Source: Thiobacillus denitrificans ATCC 25259
GTDB lineage: Bacteria > Pseudomonadota > Gammaproteobacteria > Burkholderiales > Thiobacillaceae
Assembly (NCBI RefSeq): GCF_000012745.1
Contig: NC_007404.1
Coordinates: 248,001-312,000, forward strand
Reading direction: 5' to 3'
Length of the DNA: 64,000 nt
The notes beneath the pieces are model-generated. The model had not been told where the DNA came from. It saw only the letters and a program-made list of their open reading frames with translations, and searched no databases. Numbering within the stretch: position 1 is the stretch's first letter; every line of letters begins with the position of its first letter. A program made the translations under genes and the position numbers. Shown here piece by piece: positions 11,697-20,845 of this stretch.

Positions 11697-12728
11697 TCAG
11701 CCCAGCGTCACCCCCAGCCAGGCGCCGATGAAATACGTCGCGAGCCCGGCGCCGCCGCCGATCGCGAGCATGCGCAAGCCGCTCAGCGGCGCGCGGCGTC
11801 CGGTGAAAAGGCTCATGCTCGCGCCGACGGCGAAAAGCCCCAGCGCCGTGAACGCGACCGATAGCGCGAGCGAATTGCCGGCGCCGAGCAGGAACGGGAG
11901 CAGGGGTACCGCGGCACCAACGCTGAACGCGGCGAACGACGCCAAGGCCGCGGTCCACGGCGAGCCCAGTTCGTCGGGGTTGAGGCCGAGTTCCTCGCGC
12001 GCAAGCGTGTCGAGCGCGCGCTCCGGGTTCTCCATCAGCGTGTCGGCGACCCGCTTCGCCTCGCCTTCGGGCATGCCCTTGGCGGCATAGATCAGCGCGA
12101 GTTCGGCCGCTTCTTCGGCAGGATACTTTTCCAGTTCGTCGCGTTCGAGGCCGATTTGATACTCGAACATCTCGCGCTGCGAGCGCATCGACACGTATTC
12201 GCCGGCGGCCATCGAAAACGCACCGGCGAGCAGGCCGGCGACGCCGGTCAGCAGAATGACCTCGGACGCCTGCGCGGCGCCGGCGACGCCGTAAATCAGC
12301 GCGGCGTTGGAGACCAGCCCGTCGTTGACCCCGAACACGCCGGCACGCAGGGCGTTGCCGGCGGCGCCGGTGCGGTGGCGCTTGCCGATATCGTCGCGTT
12401 TGGACGGTGTCGCGTGCGGCGCGTGCTGCGTATACAGACTCATGCCGCGCACCTTCATCGCGGCGAGTACACCGTGCATCGCACGCGGCGTGAACAGACG
12501 CGTCAGGGACGCGACGACGCGGGTGCGCAGGTCGGGGCGGAAGGGCGCGGGGGGCGGCGCGCCGTCCGCAGCGAGGACGCGCAACCAGATTTCCGCCTGG
12601 TCGTCGGCGGCCTGCGCGAGTTCACCGAACAGCGCCGCGCGCGGCGTGCCCTGCTCGCATTCGGCGACGACCCGGTAAAGCCAGGCCGAACGCTTTTCTT
12701 CATGCCACGATTCAAGCGGGTCGCTCAT
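11697..12728 (-). CDS. VIT1/CCC1-type iron/manganese transporter with ferritin-like N-terminal domain
   Basis: 343 residues. The C-terminal half is a CCC1/VIT membrane domain (FGVNDGLVSNAALIYGVAGA near 132, GAFSMAAGEYVSMRSQREM, and last helices near 262-340), a family that moves Fe2+ or Mn2+ out of the cytoplasm. The first ~95 residues (SWHEEKRSAWLYRVVAECE, LFGELAQAADDQAEIW) match the ferritin-like N-terminal segment found in CCC1-like bacterial proteins, with Glu/His residues for a di-iron site. Its ATG overlaps the comM stop (ATGA), so it is the last gene of the ubiK-comM operon. Metal specificity is inferred. Confidence 0.85.
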   Translation of the reverse strand: MSDPLESWHEEKRSAWLYRVVAECEQGTPRAALFGELAQAADDQAEIWLRVLAADGAPPPAPFRPDLRTRVVASLTRLFTPRAMHGVLAAMKVRGMSLYTQHAPHATPSKRDDIGKRHRTGAAGNALRAGVFGVNDGLVSNAALIYGVAGAAQASEVILLTGVAGLLAGAFSMAAGEYVSMRSQREMFEYQIGLERDELEKYPAEEAAELALIYAAKGMPEGEAKRVADTLMENPERALDTLAREELGLNPDELGSPWTAALASFAAFSVGAAVPLLPFLLGAGNSLALSVAFTALGLFAVGASMSLFTGRRAPLSGLRMLAIGGGAGLATYFIGAWLGVTLG

Positions 12729-14212
12729 GCCTGTCGCCGGTATTGGATCGCCTCGGCGAGGTGGGTCGTGGTGATCGCGTCGCTGCCCGCGAGATCCGCG
12801 ACGCTGCGCGCGAGCCGGAGCACGCGGTGATAAGCCCGGGCCGAGAGCTTGAGTCGTGCGATCGCCTGCTTGAGCAGCGCCTCGCCGGCGCCGTCGAGCG
12901 CGCAGAAGCGCTCGACGTCCTGCGTGCCGAGCGCGGCGTTGGCCTTGCCCTGGCGCTGCATCTGGCGCGCACGCGCGGCCTCGACGCGGGCGCGGATTTC
13001 GGCGCTCGACTCGCCCTCGGCGCTCGCCAACAACTCGTCTTCGGTCAAGGCCGGAACGCTGATCTGGATGTCGATGCGGTCGAGCAGCGGCCCCGAGATG
13101 CGGCCGCGGTATCGCGCGATCTGGTCGGGCGTGTCGCGGCAGGCCTGGCTCGGATGGCCGAGATAGCCGCAGGGGCAGGGGTTCATCGCGGCGACCAGCT
13201 GAAACCGCGCCGGAAAGTCGGCCTGCCGCGCGGCGCGCGAGATCGTGATGTGGCCGCTCTCGAGCGGCTCGCGCAGCACTTCGAGCACCTGGCGCGGAAA
13301 CTCGGGCAGCTCGTCGAGGAACAGCACACCGTGGTGGGCGAGCGAAATTTCGCCCGGACGCGGGTTGTTGCCGCCGCCGACCAGCGCGACCGCCGAGGCC
13401 GTGTGGTGAGGCGCGCGGTAGGGGCGGCGGCCCCAGTGCTCGGGGCGGAACCCGCCGTTGAGCGAAGCGACCGCCGCAGCCTCGAGTGCCTCGGCCTCGT
13501 CCATTGCCGGCAGGATCCCGGGAAAGCGCGCGGCGAGCATCGACTTGCCGGTCCCGGGCGGGCCAGCCATCAAAACCGAGTGGCCGCCGGCCGCCGCGAC
13601 TTCGAGCGCGCGCCGCGCGCCGGCCTGGCCTTTGACGTCGGCGAAATCGGGATAGGTTGCGGCAGGCGAATCCGCGTCGGCAGCCGCTTCGCACAGCGTG
13701 CCCTGACCCGCGAGCCACGCGCAGACCTCGAGCAGGCTCGTCGCGCCATAGGTTTCGACGCCCCGCGCGAGCGCCGCCTCGCTGGCCGACTGCGCCGGCA
13801 AAACGAGCTTGCAACCGGCTGCGCGCGTCGCCAACGCCATCGCGAGCGCTCCGCGGACCGGGCGCAGTTCTCCGGTCAGCGCGAGTTCGCCGGCAAATTC
13901 GGCCTCCTTGAGTTTGTCGCCCGGCGCCTGCCCGGATGCGGCGAGGATCGCGAGCGCGATCGGCAGATCGAAGCGCCCCGATTCCTTGGGCAGGTCGGCG
14001 GGCGCGAGATTGACCGTGATCCGCCGCGCCGGAAACTCGTAGCCGGCGTTCTGGATCGCCGCGCGCACGCGGTCGCGCGCCTCCTTGACCTCGGTCTCGG
14101 GCAGGCCGACGAGCGTGAACGCGGGCAGGCCGTTGGCGAGGTGCGCCTCGACGACAACCTCCGGCGCGTTCATGCCGGCGAGCGCGCGGCTCTTGACGAC
14201 GGCGACGCCCAC
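12725..14212 (-). CDS. comM: YifB/ComM family Mg-chelatase-like AAA+ ATPase
   Basis: 495-residue protein: N-terminal Lon-S5-like ChlI domain (GLPAFTLVGLPETEVKEARDRV), central AAA+ module with Walker A GPPGTGKS near 217, Walker B LFLDELPEF, and the zinc-finger-like CPCGYLGHP segment, then the C-terminal lid. ComM homologues are hexameric helicases that widen branch migration during integration of transformed DNA. Start is GTG, four bases after the ubiK stop. It points to natural transformation competence, but no other competence gene is in the window. Confidence 0.93.
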   Translation of the reverse strand: MGVAVVKSRALAGMNAPEVVVEAHLANGLPAFTLVGLPETEVKEARDRVRAAIQNAGYEFPARRITVNLAPADLPKESGRFDLPIALAILAASGQAPGDKLKEAEFAGELALTGELRPVRGALAMALATRAAGCKLVLPAQSASEAALARGVETYGATSLLEVCAWLAGQGTLCEAAADADSPAATYPDFADVKGQAGARRALEVAAAGGHSVLMAGPPGTGKSMLAARFPGILPAMDEAEALEAAAVASLNGGFRPEHWGRRPYRAPHHTASAVALVGGGNNPRPGEISLAHHGVLFLDELPEFPRQVLEVLREPLESGHITISRAARQADFPARFQLVAAMNPCPCGYLGHPSQACRDTPDQIARYRGRISGPLLDRIDIQISVPALTEDELLASAEGESSAEIRARVEAARARQMQRQGKANAALGTQDVERFCALDGAGEALLKQAIARLKLSARAYHRVLRLARSVADLAGSDAITTTHLAEAIQYRRQA

Positions 14213-14216
14213 GGCT

Positions 14217-14480
14217 TCAGCCTTCGTCCGCCTGCCGCTCGTGTTTTTCCAGATCGGCCAACCGGGCCTCGAGTTGGCCCAGCTTTTCGCGCGTGCGCGC
14301 GAGCACCGCGGCCTGCACGTCGAACTCCTCGCGGCTCACCAGATCGAGTTTGGTCAGCATCGACGTCACCCCGGCCTTGAGATTTCGCTCGAAGTCTTGC
14401 GCCGGGGACTGGCGCAACACCTCGCCGAGCCGGGCCAGCAGGTCGTTGAGGAAAGGGGAATCGGGAAATTTCGGGTTCAT
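14217..14480 (-). CDS. ubiK: Ubiquinone biosynthesis accessory factor UbiK (YqiC family)
   Basis: 87 residues: a short helical N-terminal part (PFLNDLLARLGEVLRQSP) and a C-terminal coiled coil (REEFDVQAAVLARTREKLGQLEARL), the BMFP/YqiC layout. UbiK binds UbiJ and lipids and supports aerobic ubiquinone synthesis. ATG at 14480 has a GGAGG ribosome site seven bases upstream. First gene of a ubiK-comM-VIT operon, divergent from the nitrogen operon. Confidence 0.85.
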   Translation of the reverse strand: MNPKFPDSPFLNDLLARLGEVLRQSPAQDFERNLKAGVTSMLTKLDLVSREEFDVQAAVLARTREKLGQLEARLADLEKHERQADEG

Positions 14481-14544
14481 CGGCCACCTCCGTGTGATGC
14501 GCGAGTGTAGCAAGCGACGTCGCGCGCCGCGTGCAGCGGGCAAT

Positions 14545-14561
14545 GGCACAGGCACGGTGCA
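14545..14561. promoter_or_regulatory. NtrC-type binding site 1
   Basis: GGCAC-N7-GTGCA, one mismatch from the NtrC consensus TGCAC-N7-GTGCA. Its centre is 31 bp (about three helical turns) upstream of site 2 and roughly 128 bp before the predicted transcription start, a standard enhancer arrangement for NtrC hexamers. Confidence 0.65.
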
Positions 14562-14575
14562 GGGCATTTTGCAGA

Positions 14576-14592
14576 TGCACTTTGCGGGTGCA
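14576..14592. promoter_or_regulatory. NtrC-type binding site 2
   Basis: TGCACTTTGCGGGTGCA, an exact fit to TGCACY-N5-GGTGCA, the NtrC dyad. Centred about 97 bp upstream of the predicted sigma-54 start of the TorF-glnK-amtB operon. Confidence 0.8.
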
Positions 14593-14654
14593 TCGCGTGC
14601 CTGAATAATGTGCGCCACTTCTGTAAGTCAATGATAAGTAACATGAAATTGCTC

Positions 14655-14670
14655 TGGCATGGCTCCTGCT
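14655..14670 (+). promoter_or_regulatory. Sigma-54 promoter of the TorF-glnK-amtB operon
   Basis: TGGCATGGCTCCTGCT: the GG (-24) and GC (-12) pairs are separated by exactly 10 bases and 10 of 12 consensus positions of TGGCACG-N4-TTGCW match. Start of transcription predicted near 14681, giving a leader of about 34 bases before the ATG at 14715. With the two NtrC sites it predicts induction in nitrogen starvation. Confidence 0.8.
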
Positions 14671-14714
14671 GGATACCCGGTGCAATCCTGCACGCGCCAC
14701 TCACGGAGAGATAA

Positions 14715-15888
<1,174 letters not shown>

Positions 15889-15898
15889 GGAGCCGGAC

Positions 15899-17305
15899 AT
15901 GAAAAAACTCTTTGCTTCGTTCGGCCTGATCCTCGCGCTGCTGGCGCCGGGCCTCGCGGCCGCGCAGGACGCGGCCGTGCCGATGGATGGCGCCGCAGCA
16001 GTCGAAACGGCGCCGGCGGCTGTAGCGCCGGCAGCCGCAGTTCCGGCCGAAACAGCCGCGACGCCGGTCCCAGACAAGGGCGACACGACCTGGATGATGG
16101 TCTCGACGTTGCTCGTCGTCCTGATGATCGTCCCGGGCGTCGCACTCTTCTACGGCGGGCTCGTGCGCGCCAAGAACATGCTGTCGGTGCTGACGCAGGT
16201 GATGGCGATCTTCTGCCTGATATCGGTGCTGTGGGCGGTCTATGGCTACTCGCTGGCGTTCGGCGACGGCGGCGGCATGAACTGGGCGATCGGCGACCTC
16301 TCCAAGCTCTTCCTCGCCGGGATCACGCCCGACAGCACCGCCGCGACCTTCTCCGACGGCGTCGTCATTCCCGAATTCACCTTCGTCGCCTTCCAGCTGA
16401 CCTTCGCCGCGATCACGGTCGCACTGATCGTCGGCGGGCTCGCCGAGCGCGTGAAATTCTCGGCGCTGCTCGTGTTCGCGGTGCTGTGGTTCACCTTCTC
16501 CTACCTGCCGATCGCGCACATGGTGTGGGCGACCGGCGGCTATCTGTTCGAGAAGGGCGACCTCGACTTCGCGGGCGGGACCGTGGTCCACATCAACGCG
16601 GGCGTCGCTGCGCTCGTCGGCGCGATCGTACTCGGCAAGCGCATCGGCTACGGCCGCGACGCGATGCCGCCGCACAACCTGCCGATGACGATGATCGGCG
16701 CGTCGCTGCTGTGGGTCGGCTGGTTCGGCTTCAACGCCGGCTCCAACCTCGAAGCGACCGGCGGCGCGGCGCTCGCCTTCATCAACACGATACTCGCGAC
16801 CGCCGCGGCAGGGCTGGCGTGGATGTTCGCCGAGTGGATGGTGCGCGGCAAGCCTTCGTTGCTCGGCGTCGCGTCGGGCGTGGTTGCCGGGCTCGTCGCG
16901 ATCACGCCCGCAGCGGGCCTGGTCGGGCCGATGGGCGGGATCGTGCTCGGCGCGGTCGCCGGCGTCGTCTGCCTGTGGGGCGTCAGCGGGCTCAAGTCGG
17001 CGCTCGGCTACGACGACAGCCTCGACGTCTTCGGCATCCACGGCATCGGCGGCATCATCGGCGCGATCGGCACCGGCATCTTCGTCTCGCCGACGCTCGG
17101 CGGCGTCGGGGTCGACGGCTACACGCTCGCCGGCCAGGTCATGACACAGGCGAGCGGCGTGCTGATCACGATCGTGTGGTCGGCGGTCGTCAGCTTCGTC
17201 GCCTTCAAGCTCATCGACGTGACCCTCGGCTTGCGCGTCGCCGAAGAACAGGAGCGCGAGGGACTCGACACCGCGTCGCACGGCGAGCGCGCGTACTCCG
17301 TCTAG
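15899..17305 (+). CDS. amtB: Ammonium transporter AmtB
   Basis: 468 residues. A signal peptide (MKKLFASFGLILALLAPGLAAAQ) is followed by an Ala/Pro linker and 11 membrane helices. Conserved channel features: DFAGGTVVHINAG (aspartate and first twin histidine), WFGFNAGSN, and DVFGIHGIGGIIGAI with the second twin histidine. Conducts NH4+/NH3 across the inner membrane and is gated by GlnK. Followed by a strong terminator. Convergent with folE. Confidence 0.96.
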   Translation: MKKLFASFGLILALLAPGLAAAQDAAVPMDGAAAVETAPAAVAPAAAVPAETAATPVPDKGDTTWMMVSTLLVVLMIVPGVALFYGGLVRAKNMLSVLTQVMAIFCLISVLWAVYGYSLAFGDGGGMNWAIGDLSKLFLAGITPDSTAATFSDGVVIPEFTFVAFQLTFAAITVALIVGGLAERVKFSALLVFAVLWFTFSYLPIAHMVWATGGYLFEKGDLDFAGGTVVHINAGVAALVGAIVLGKRIGYGRDAMPPHNLPMTMIGASLLWVGWFGFNAGSNLEATGGAALAFINTILATAAAGLAWMFAEWMVRGKPSLLGVASGVVAGLVAITPAAGLVGPMGGIVLGAVAGVVCLWGVSGLKSALGYDDSLDVFGIHGIGGIIGAIGTGIFVSPTLGGVGVDGYTLAGQVMTQASGVLITIVWSAVVSFVAFKLIDVTLGLRVAEEQEREGLDTASHGERAYSV

Positions 17306-17330
17306 CCGTTCTTTCTCCTGCTGGAGGTCT

Positions 17331-17357
17331 GGGGCGCTCTGCAGGGCGCCCCTTTTT
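17331..17357 (+). terminator. Intrinsic terminator of the amtB operon
   Basis: GGGGCGC/GCGCCCC stem of 7 bp with an eight-base loop, followed by TTTTTATT. Positioned 26 bases after the amtB stop codon. Confidence 0.88.
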
Positions 17358-17417
17358 ATTGAGTCGGGCAGCGGACGGCGGCACGGCCGAAGCGTGGACG
17401 TGCGCGCCGACGATGCC

Positions 17418-18038
17418 TCAGGTATTGCTCAGCGGCCCCGCGCCGGTGCGGCCGATCATCGCCAGAAACTCGCGGCGCGTCGCAACGTTGGAGCGGAAGA
17501 CGCCGAGCATGCGGCTCGTGACCATCGCCGCGCCCGGCTTGTGCACACCGCGCGTCGTCATGCACTGATGCGAGCCCTCAATCACGACGGCGACGCCTTG
17601 CGGCTGCAACACGTTGTTGAGCGTGTCGGCGATCTGCACGGTCATTCTTTCCTGGATCTGCAGGCGCTTGGCGTAGAGGTCGACGAGGCGCGCGAGCTTC
17701 GAAATGCCGACGACGCGGTGCGTGGGAAGGTAGGCGACGTGGGCCTTGCCGATGATCGGCGCCATGTGGTGCTCGCAATGGCTTTCGAAACGGATGTCGG
17801 TCATGACGATCATTTCGTCGTAGCCGTCGACTTCGGAAAACGTGCGCGCCAGCACTTGCGCCGGGTCGTCGGGATAGCCGGCGAAGTATTCCTCGTAGGC
17901 GCGGACGACGCGGGCCGGCGTGTCGATCAGGCCTTCGCGCGACGGGTCGTCGCCGGCCCAGGCGATCAGCGTGCGCACGGCTTCTTCGGCCGCTTCGCGC
18001 GTGGGCCGCTGGGGTGTGTCGGAAGGAGGCTGAGTCAT
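17418..18038 (-). CDS. folE: GTP cyclohydrolase I
   Basis: 206-residue type IA enzyme that turns GTP into dihydroneopterin triphosphate, the first step of folate synthesis. Zinc ligands visible in [10 protein letters not shown] (Cys and His) and [10 protein letters not shown] (second Cys); the active-site [21 protein letters not shown] segment is complete. ATG at 18038 with GGAGG-like upstream sequence chosen; the open frame continues upstream without family similarity. Stands alone. Confidence 0.95.
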   Translation of the reverse strand: MTQPPSDTPQRPTREAAEEAVRTLIAWAGDDPSREGLIDTPARVVRAYEEYFAGYPDDPAQVLARTFSEVDGYDEMIVMTDIRFESHCEHHMAPIIGKAHVAYLPTHRVVGISKLARLVDLYAKRLQIQERMTVQIADTLNNVLQPQGVAVVIEGSHQCMTTRGVHKPGAAMVTSRMLGVFRSNVATRREFLAMIGRTGAGPLSNT

Positions 18039-18461
18039 GATGTCCTTTCGCGTGCAGTCTTGTCCGTGGGGGTGGGGGCGTGGCGCGGTGCTGTTTCTTG
18101 TAATAGCCGAACCGCTCGGCGCGCGCGGGCAGGCTGCTGGGGCGGCTACCCAGGCATCTTGCCTTCTCCTTATTTATGCTGACGAAACCTCCCGTCTTCC
18201 ATCGGCGGAGCGATGAAAACACTGTCGGCAAATTCCTAAAATTCGATTTGCTGCCGTTCTGAATCGACGTTACGGATTTCCCGTGTGCAGAGACAATTTC
18301 GACGCCCCGTGTCGGCTTATAAGCGTCGGATTGACTGAGAGAAACGCCGGGCCAAAGTCGCGAATTCACGCCGTCATTGCAAAACCCGACTCGGGTGCTA
18401 GCTTGATACAGGTGAAATTCGCACAAACACCATGAAAATCCGTGTTCATAGGAGGGTAACT
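18039..18461. other. Divergent intergenic region between folE and the DUF4398 lipoprotein gene
   Basis: About 420 bp without a gene. AT-rich patches at 18165-18250 and 18395-18460 probably hold the promoters of the two divergent genes, but I see no hexamer pair convincing enough to call. A strong AGGAGGG ribosome site lies at 18451-18457. No riboswitch that I can recognise. Confidence 0.4.
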
Positions 18462-18851
18462 ATGAATGACCATGCCTGCCGGACGGGCGCAAGGCCCCGT
18501 TCACTTCCTCTGGCCCTGGCGGCGGCGGCGCTGTTCACCGCATGCGCCAGTACCCCTAACCCCAATACGCAGTTCGCGGTCTCGCGCGCCGCGCTCGATG
18601 ATGCGCGCAGCGCGGACGCGGCCGAGTTCGCGCCGCTGCAACTGAAGTCCGCGATGGAGAAGATGGATTCCGCCGAGCGGGCCCTGCGCGCGAAGGAGCC
18701 GGAACTCGCGCGGCGCCTGGCCGAGCAGGCTGAGGTCGATGCGCGACTCGCCGCCGCGATGGCGCGCTCGGCCAAGAGCCAGCGCGCCGCGGACGCCGTG
18801 CAGGAAGACATTCGTGTGTTGCGCCAGGAAATCGAGCGCAAAGCGCAATAA
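18462..18851 (+). CDS. DUF4398-type lipoprotein
   Basis: 129 residues. A long n-region is followed by LALAAAALFTACAST, a lipobox with acylated cysteine near residue 30, then one long helix rich in Ala/Glu/Arg (SRAALDDARSADAAEFAPL; KMDSAERALRAKEPELARRLAEQAEVDARLAAAMARSAK), the DUF4398 pattern. ATG at 18462 is preferred because of the AGGAGGG site five bases before it; an earlier ATG at 18432 has none. Likely cell-envelope scaffold working with the OmpA-type protein that follows 16 bases later. Confidence 0.78.
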   Translation: MNDHACRTGARPRSLPLALAAAALFTACASTPNPNTQFAVSRAALDDARSADAAEFAPLQLKSAMEKMDSAERALRAKEPELARRLAEQAEVDARLAAAMARSAKSQRAADAVQEDIRVLRQEIERKAQ

Positions 18852-18867
18852 AAGTCGGGAGCCGATC

Positions 18868-19863
18868 ATGCAGAAAAATCGACATCACCATGGCCTGTTG
18901 CTTGCCCTCGCGCTGCTCGCCGGCTGCGCGACAGTGCCCGAGAACGATGCGCTGACCGAGGCGCGCAGCCTTTACGACAGTGCGCGAACCGATCCCCAGG
19001 TCGTGAAACTCGCGCCGGTTGAACTGGACGAGGCGGGCGAGTCGCTGAGCCGCGCCGAGGCCGCCGCCTCGCAGCGCGAGAGCGGCGACGTCATCGAACA
19101 ACTGGCTTACGTGGCGAAGCAAAGGGCGGCGATCGCGCAGGAAACGGCGAAGCGCAAGGCCGCCGAGATCAGCGTCACCGAGGCGAGCGCCGAACGCGAC
19201 CGCGTGCGCCTCGAGGCGCGCACCGCCGAAGTCGCCGCTGCCCGGCAGCAGGCGACACAGGCCGAGCTAACGGCGCAGCAGCAGGCGGAACGCGACCGCG
19301 CGCTGATCGCAGAGCGTGAGGCCGAAGTCGAGGCCGCACGGCAGCAGGCCGCGACGGCAGAGGAGGCGGCGCGGCAGCGGGCGGATGCCCTGGAAGCAGC
19401 CCGCCTCGAGATCCAGCGCGCGCAGACACGGATCGCCGAACAGGAAGAGCAGCTCCAGGCCCTGAACGCGAAGAAAACCGACCGTGGCCTCGTCGTCACG
19501 CTCGGCGACGTGCTGTTCGGCGTGAACAAGGCGGACCTCACGCCGGGTGGGATGCGCAACGTGCAGAAGCTCGCCGATTTCCTCAAGCAGTACGAGACGC
19601 GCAAGCTTCTGATCGAGGGCCACACCGACAGCACTGGCGGCGACGCGCTCAATCAGGCGCTTTCCGAACGGCGCGCCGAGGCCGTGAAGACCGCGCTGAT
19701 CGGCATGGGCGTCGACGGCGAGCGCATCGCGACGCGCGGCTACGGCAAGGCCTTCCCGGTGGCGAGCAACAACACGGCAGCGGGCCGGCAACTCAATCGC
19801 CGGGTCGAAGTCGTGCTGTCGGAGAACGGCGGCGAGGTGCCGGAGCGCAAGGCCGGCGAGTGA
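18868..19863 (+). CDS. OmpA-family lipoprotein with DUF4398 and coiled coil
   Basis: 331 residues. Lipobox LLAGC with Cys20; a DUF4398-like helical part (residues 25-100); a long Ala/Glu/Arg/Gln coiled coil (about 100-210) with repeating AARQQA units; then an OmpA C-terminal peptidoglycan-binding domain from about 215 (GDVLFGVNKADLTPGG, IEGHTDSTGGDALNQALSERRA, NRRVEV). It probably bridges outer membrane and peptidoglycan. Forms a two-gene unit with the preceding lipoprotein, which shares the DUF4398 region, suggesting duplication. Confidence 0.88.
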   Translation: MQKNRHHHGLLLALALLAGCATVPENDALTEARSLYDSARTDPQVVKLAPVELDEAGESLSRAEAAASQRESGDVIEQLAYVAKQRAAIAQETAKRKAAEISVTEASAERDRVRLEARTAEVAAARQQATQAELTAQQQAERDRALIAEREAEVEAARQQAATAEEAARQRADALEAARLEIQRAQTRIAEQEEQLQALNAKKTDRGLVVTLGDVLFGVNKADLTPGGMRNVQKLADFLKQYETRKLLIEGHTDSTGGDALNQALSERRAEAVKTALIGMGVDGERIATRGYGKAFPVASNNTAAGRQLNRRVEVVLSENGGEVPERKAGE

Positions 19864-19878
19864 CGGCAGGCGGGCCAC

Positions 19879-19903
19879 GGCGCGGCGGCGATTGCGCCGC
19901 GCC
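19879..19903 (+). other. Hairpin after the OmpA-type gene
   Basis: Perfect 9-bp stem GGCGCGGCG/CGCCGCGCC with a seven-base loop, 15 bases after the stop codon. No T-run directly after it, so it may end transcription with Rho or stabilise the 3' end. Confidence 0.4.
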
Positions 19904-19991
19904 GGCTCCCCGGCGACGCGTAAGCTCGGCCGGCCTTTTGTATTGCAGGGCTTTTCGGTAGGCTTCGCGCTAGTCCTACAAAAAGCCCGCC

Positions 19992-20843
19992 ATGCACTTC
20001 ACCCCCGAAAGCTTCCGCGCCTGGCCGACCAAGCGTGTCACCCTGCTGGGCATGTCCGGCGTCGGCAAGACGCACATCTCCGGCATGCTGCGCGGCCACG
20101 ACTGGTTCCATTTTTCCGGCGACTACCGCATCGGCACGCGCTACCTCGACGAGCCGATTCTCGATCTGATCAAGCAGCAGGCGATGCAGGTGCCCTTCCT
20201 GCGCGACCTGTTGCGACGCGACTGGATCGACATCAAGAACAACATCAAGATCCACGATCTCGGTCCCGTCCTCACCTTCGTCGGCAAGCTCGGCGGACCG
20301 GAGTGGGGCGGGCTTCCGCTCGACGAATTCACGCGGCGGCAGGCGGCGTACCGCGAAGCCGAGATCGCCGCGATGCGCGACGTGCCGGGCTTCATCCGCA
20401 AGGGCCAGGAGATCTACGGCTATCCGCACTTCGTCAACGACGTCGGCGGTAGTCTGTGTGAGCTCGACGAGCCCGGCGTGATCGAACTGCTCGCCGAGCA
20501 CACGCTCATCCTCTACATCCAGACGACCAGCCGCGAAGAGGAGGAAACGCTGATCCGTCGCGCGCAGTCCGACCCCAAGCCGCTGTATTTCCGACCCGCC
20601 TTCCTCGAGGAGAATCTGCCGCGCTATCTCGAGGAAAAAGGCCTCGCCTACGTCGCGCAGATCGAACCGAACGATTTTGCGCGCTGGATTTTTCCGCGCC
20701 TGTTTCATTCGCGCATTCCGCGCTACGAGGCGATCGCAGGCCCGCACGGCTACACGGTGACGTCCGAAGAGGCCGCACAGGTGCGTGACGAGCGCGATTT
20801 CCTCGCGCTGCTCGAAGCCGCGATCGCGCGCAAGGGGAGCTGA
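19992..20843 (+). CDS. P-loop ATPase/kinase-like protein of unknown function
   Basis: 283 residues, cytoplasmic. Walker A is LLGMSGVGKTHIS near residues 18-30; no clear Walker B partner is obvious, though ELLAEHTLILYIQTT (about 164-178) could provide the strand. The middle part (DDYRIGTRYLDEPI style, HFSGDYRIGTRYLD) looks like a shikimate/adenylate-kinase-type nucleotide-binding fold, but I do not recognise the family. The gene ends two bases before metA, so the two are surely co-translated; a role linked to methionine or sulfur metabolism is inferred from this alone. First gene of a seven-gene run to 25789. Confidence 0.7.
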   Translation: MHFTPESFRAWPTKRVTLLGMSGVGKTHISGMLRGHDWFHFSGDYRIGTRYLDEPILDLIKQQAMQVPFLRDLLRRDWIDIKNNIKIHDLGPVLTFVGKLGGPEWGGLPLDEFTRRQAAYREAEIAAMRDVPGFIRKGQEIYGYPHFVNDVGGSLCELDEPGVIELLAEHTLILYIQTTSREEEETLIRRAQSDPKPLYFRPAFLEENLPRYLEEKGLAYVAQIEPNDFARWIFPRLFHSRIPRYEAIAGPHGYTVTSEEAAQVRDERDFLALLEAAIARKGS

Positions 20844-20845
20844 CC

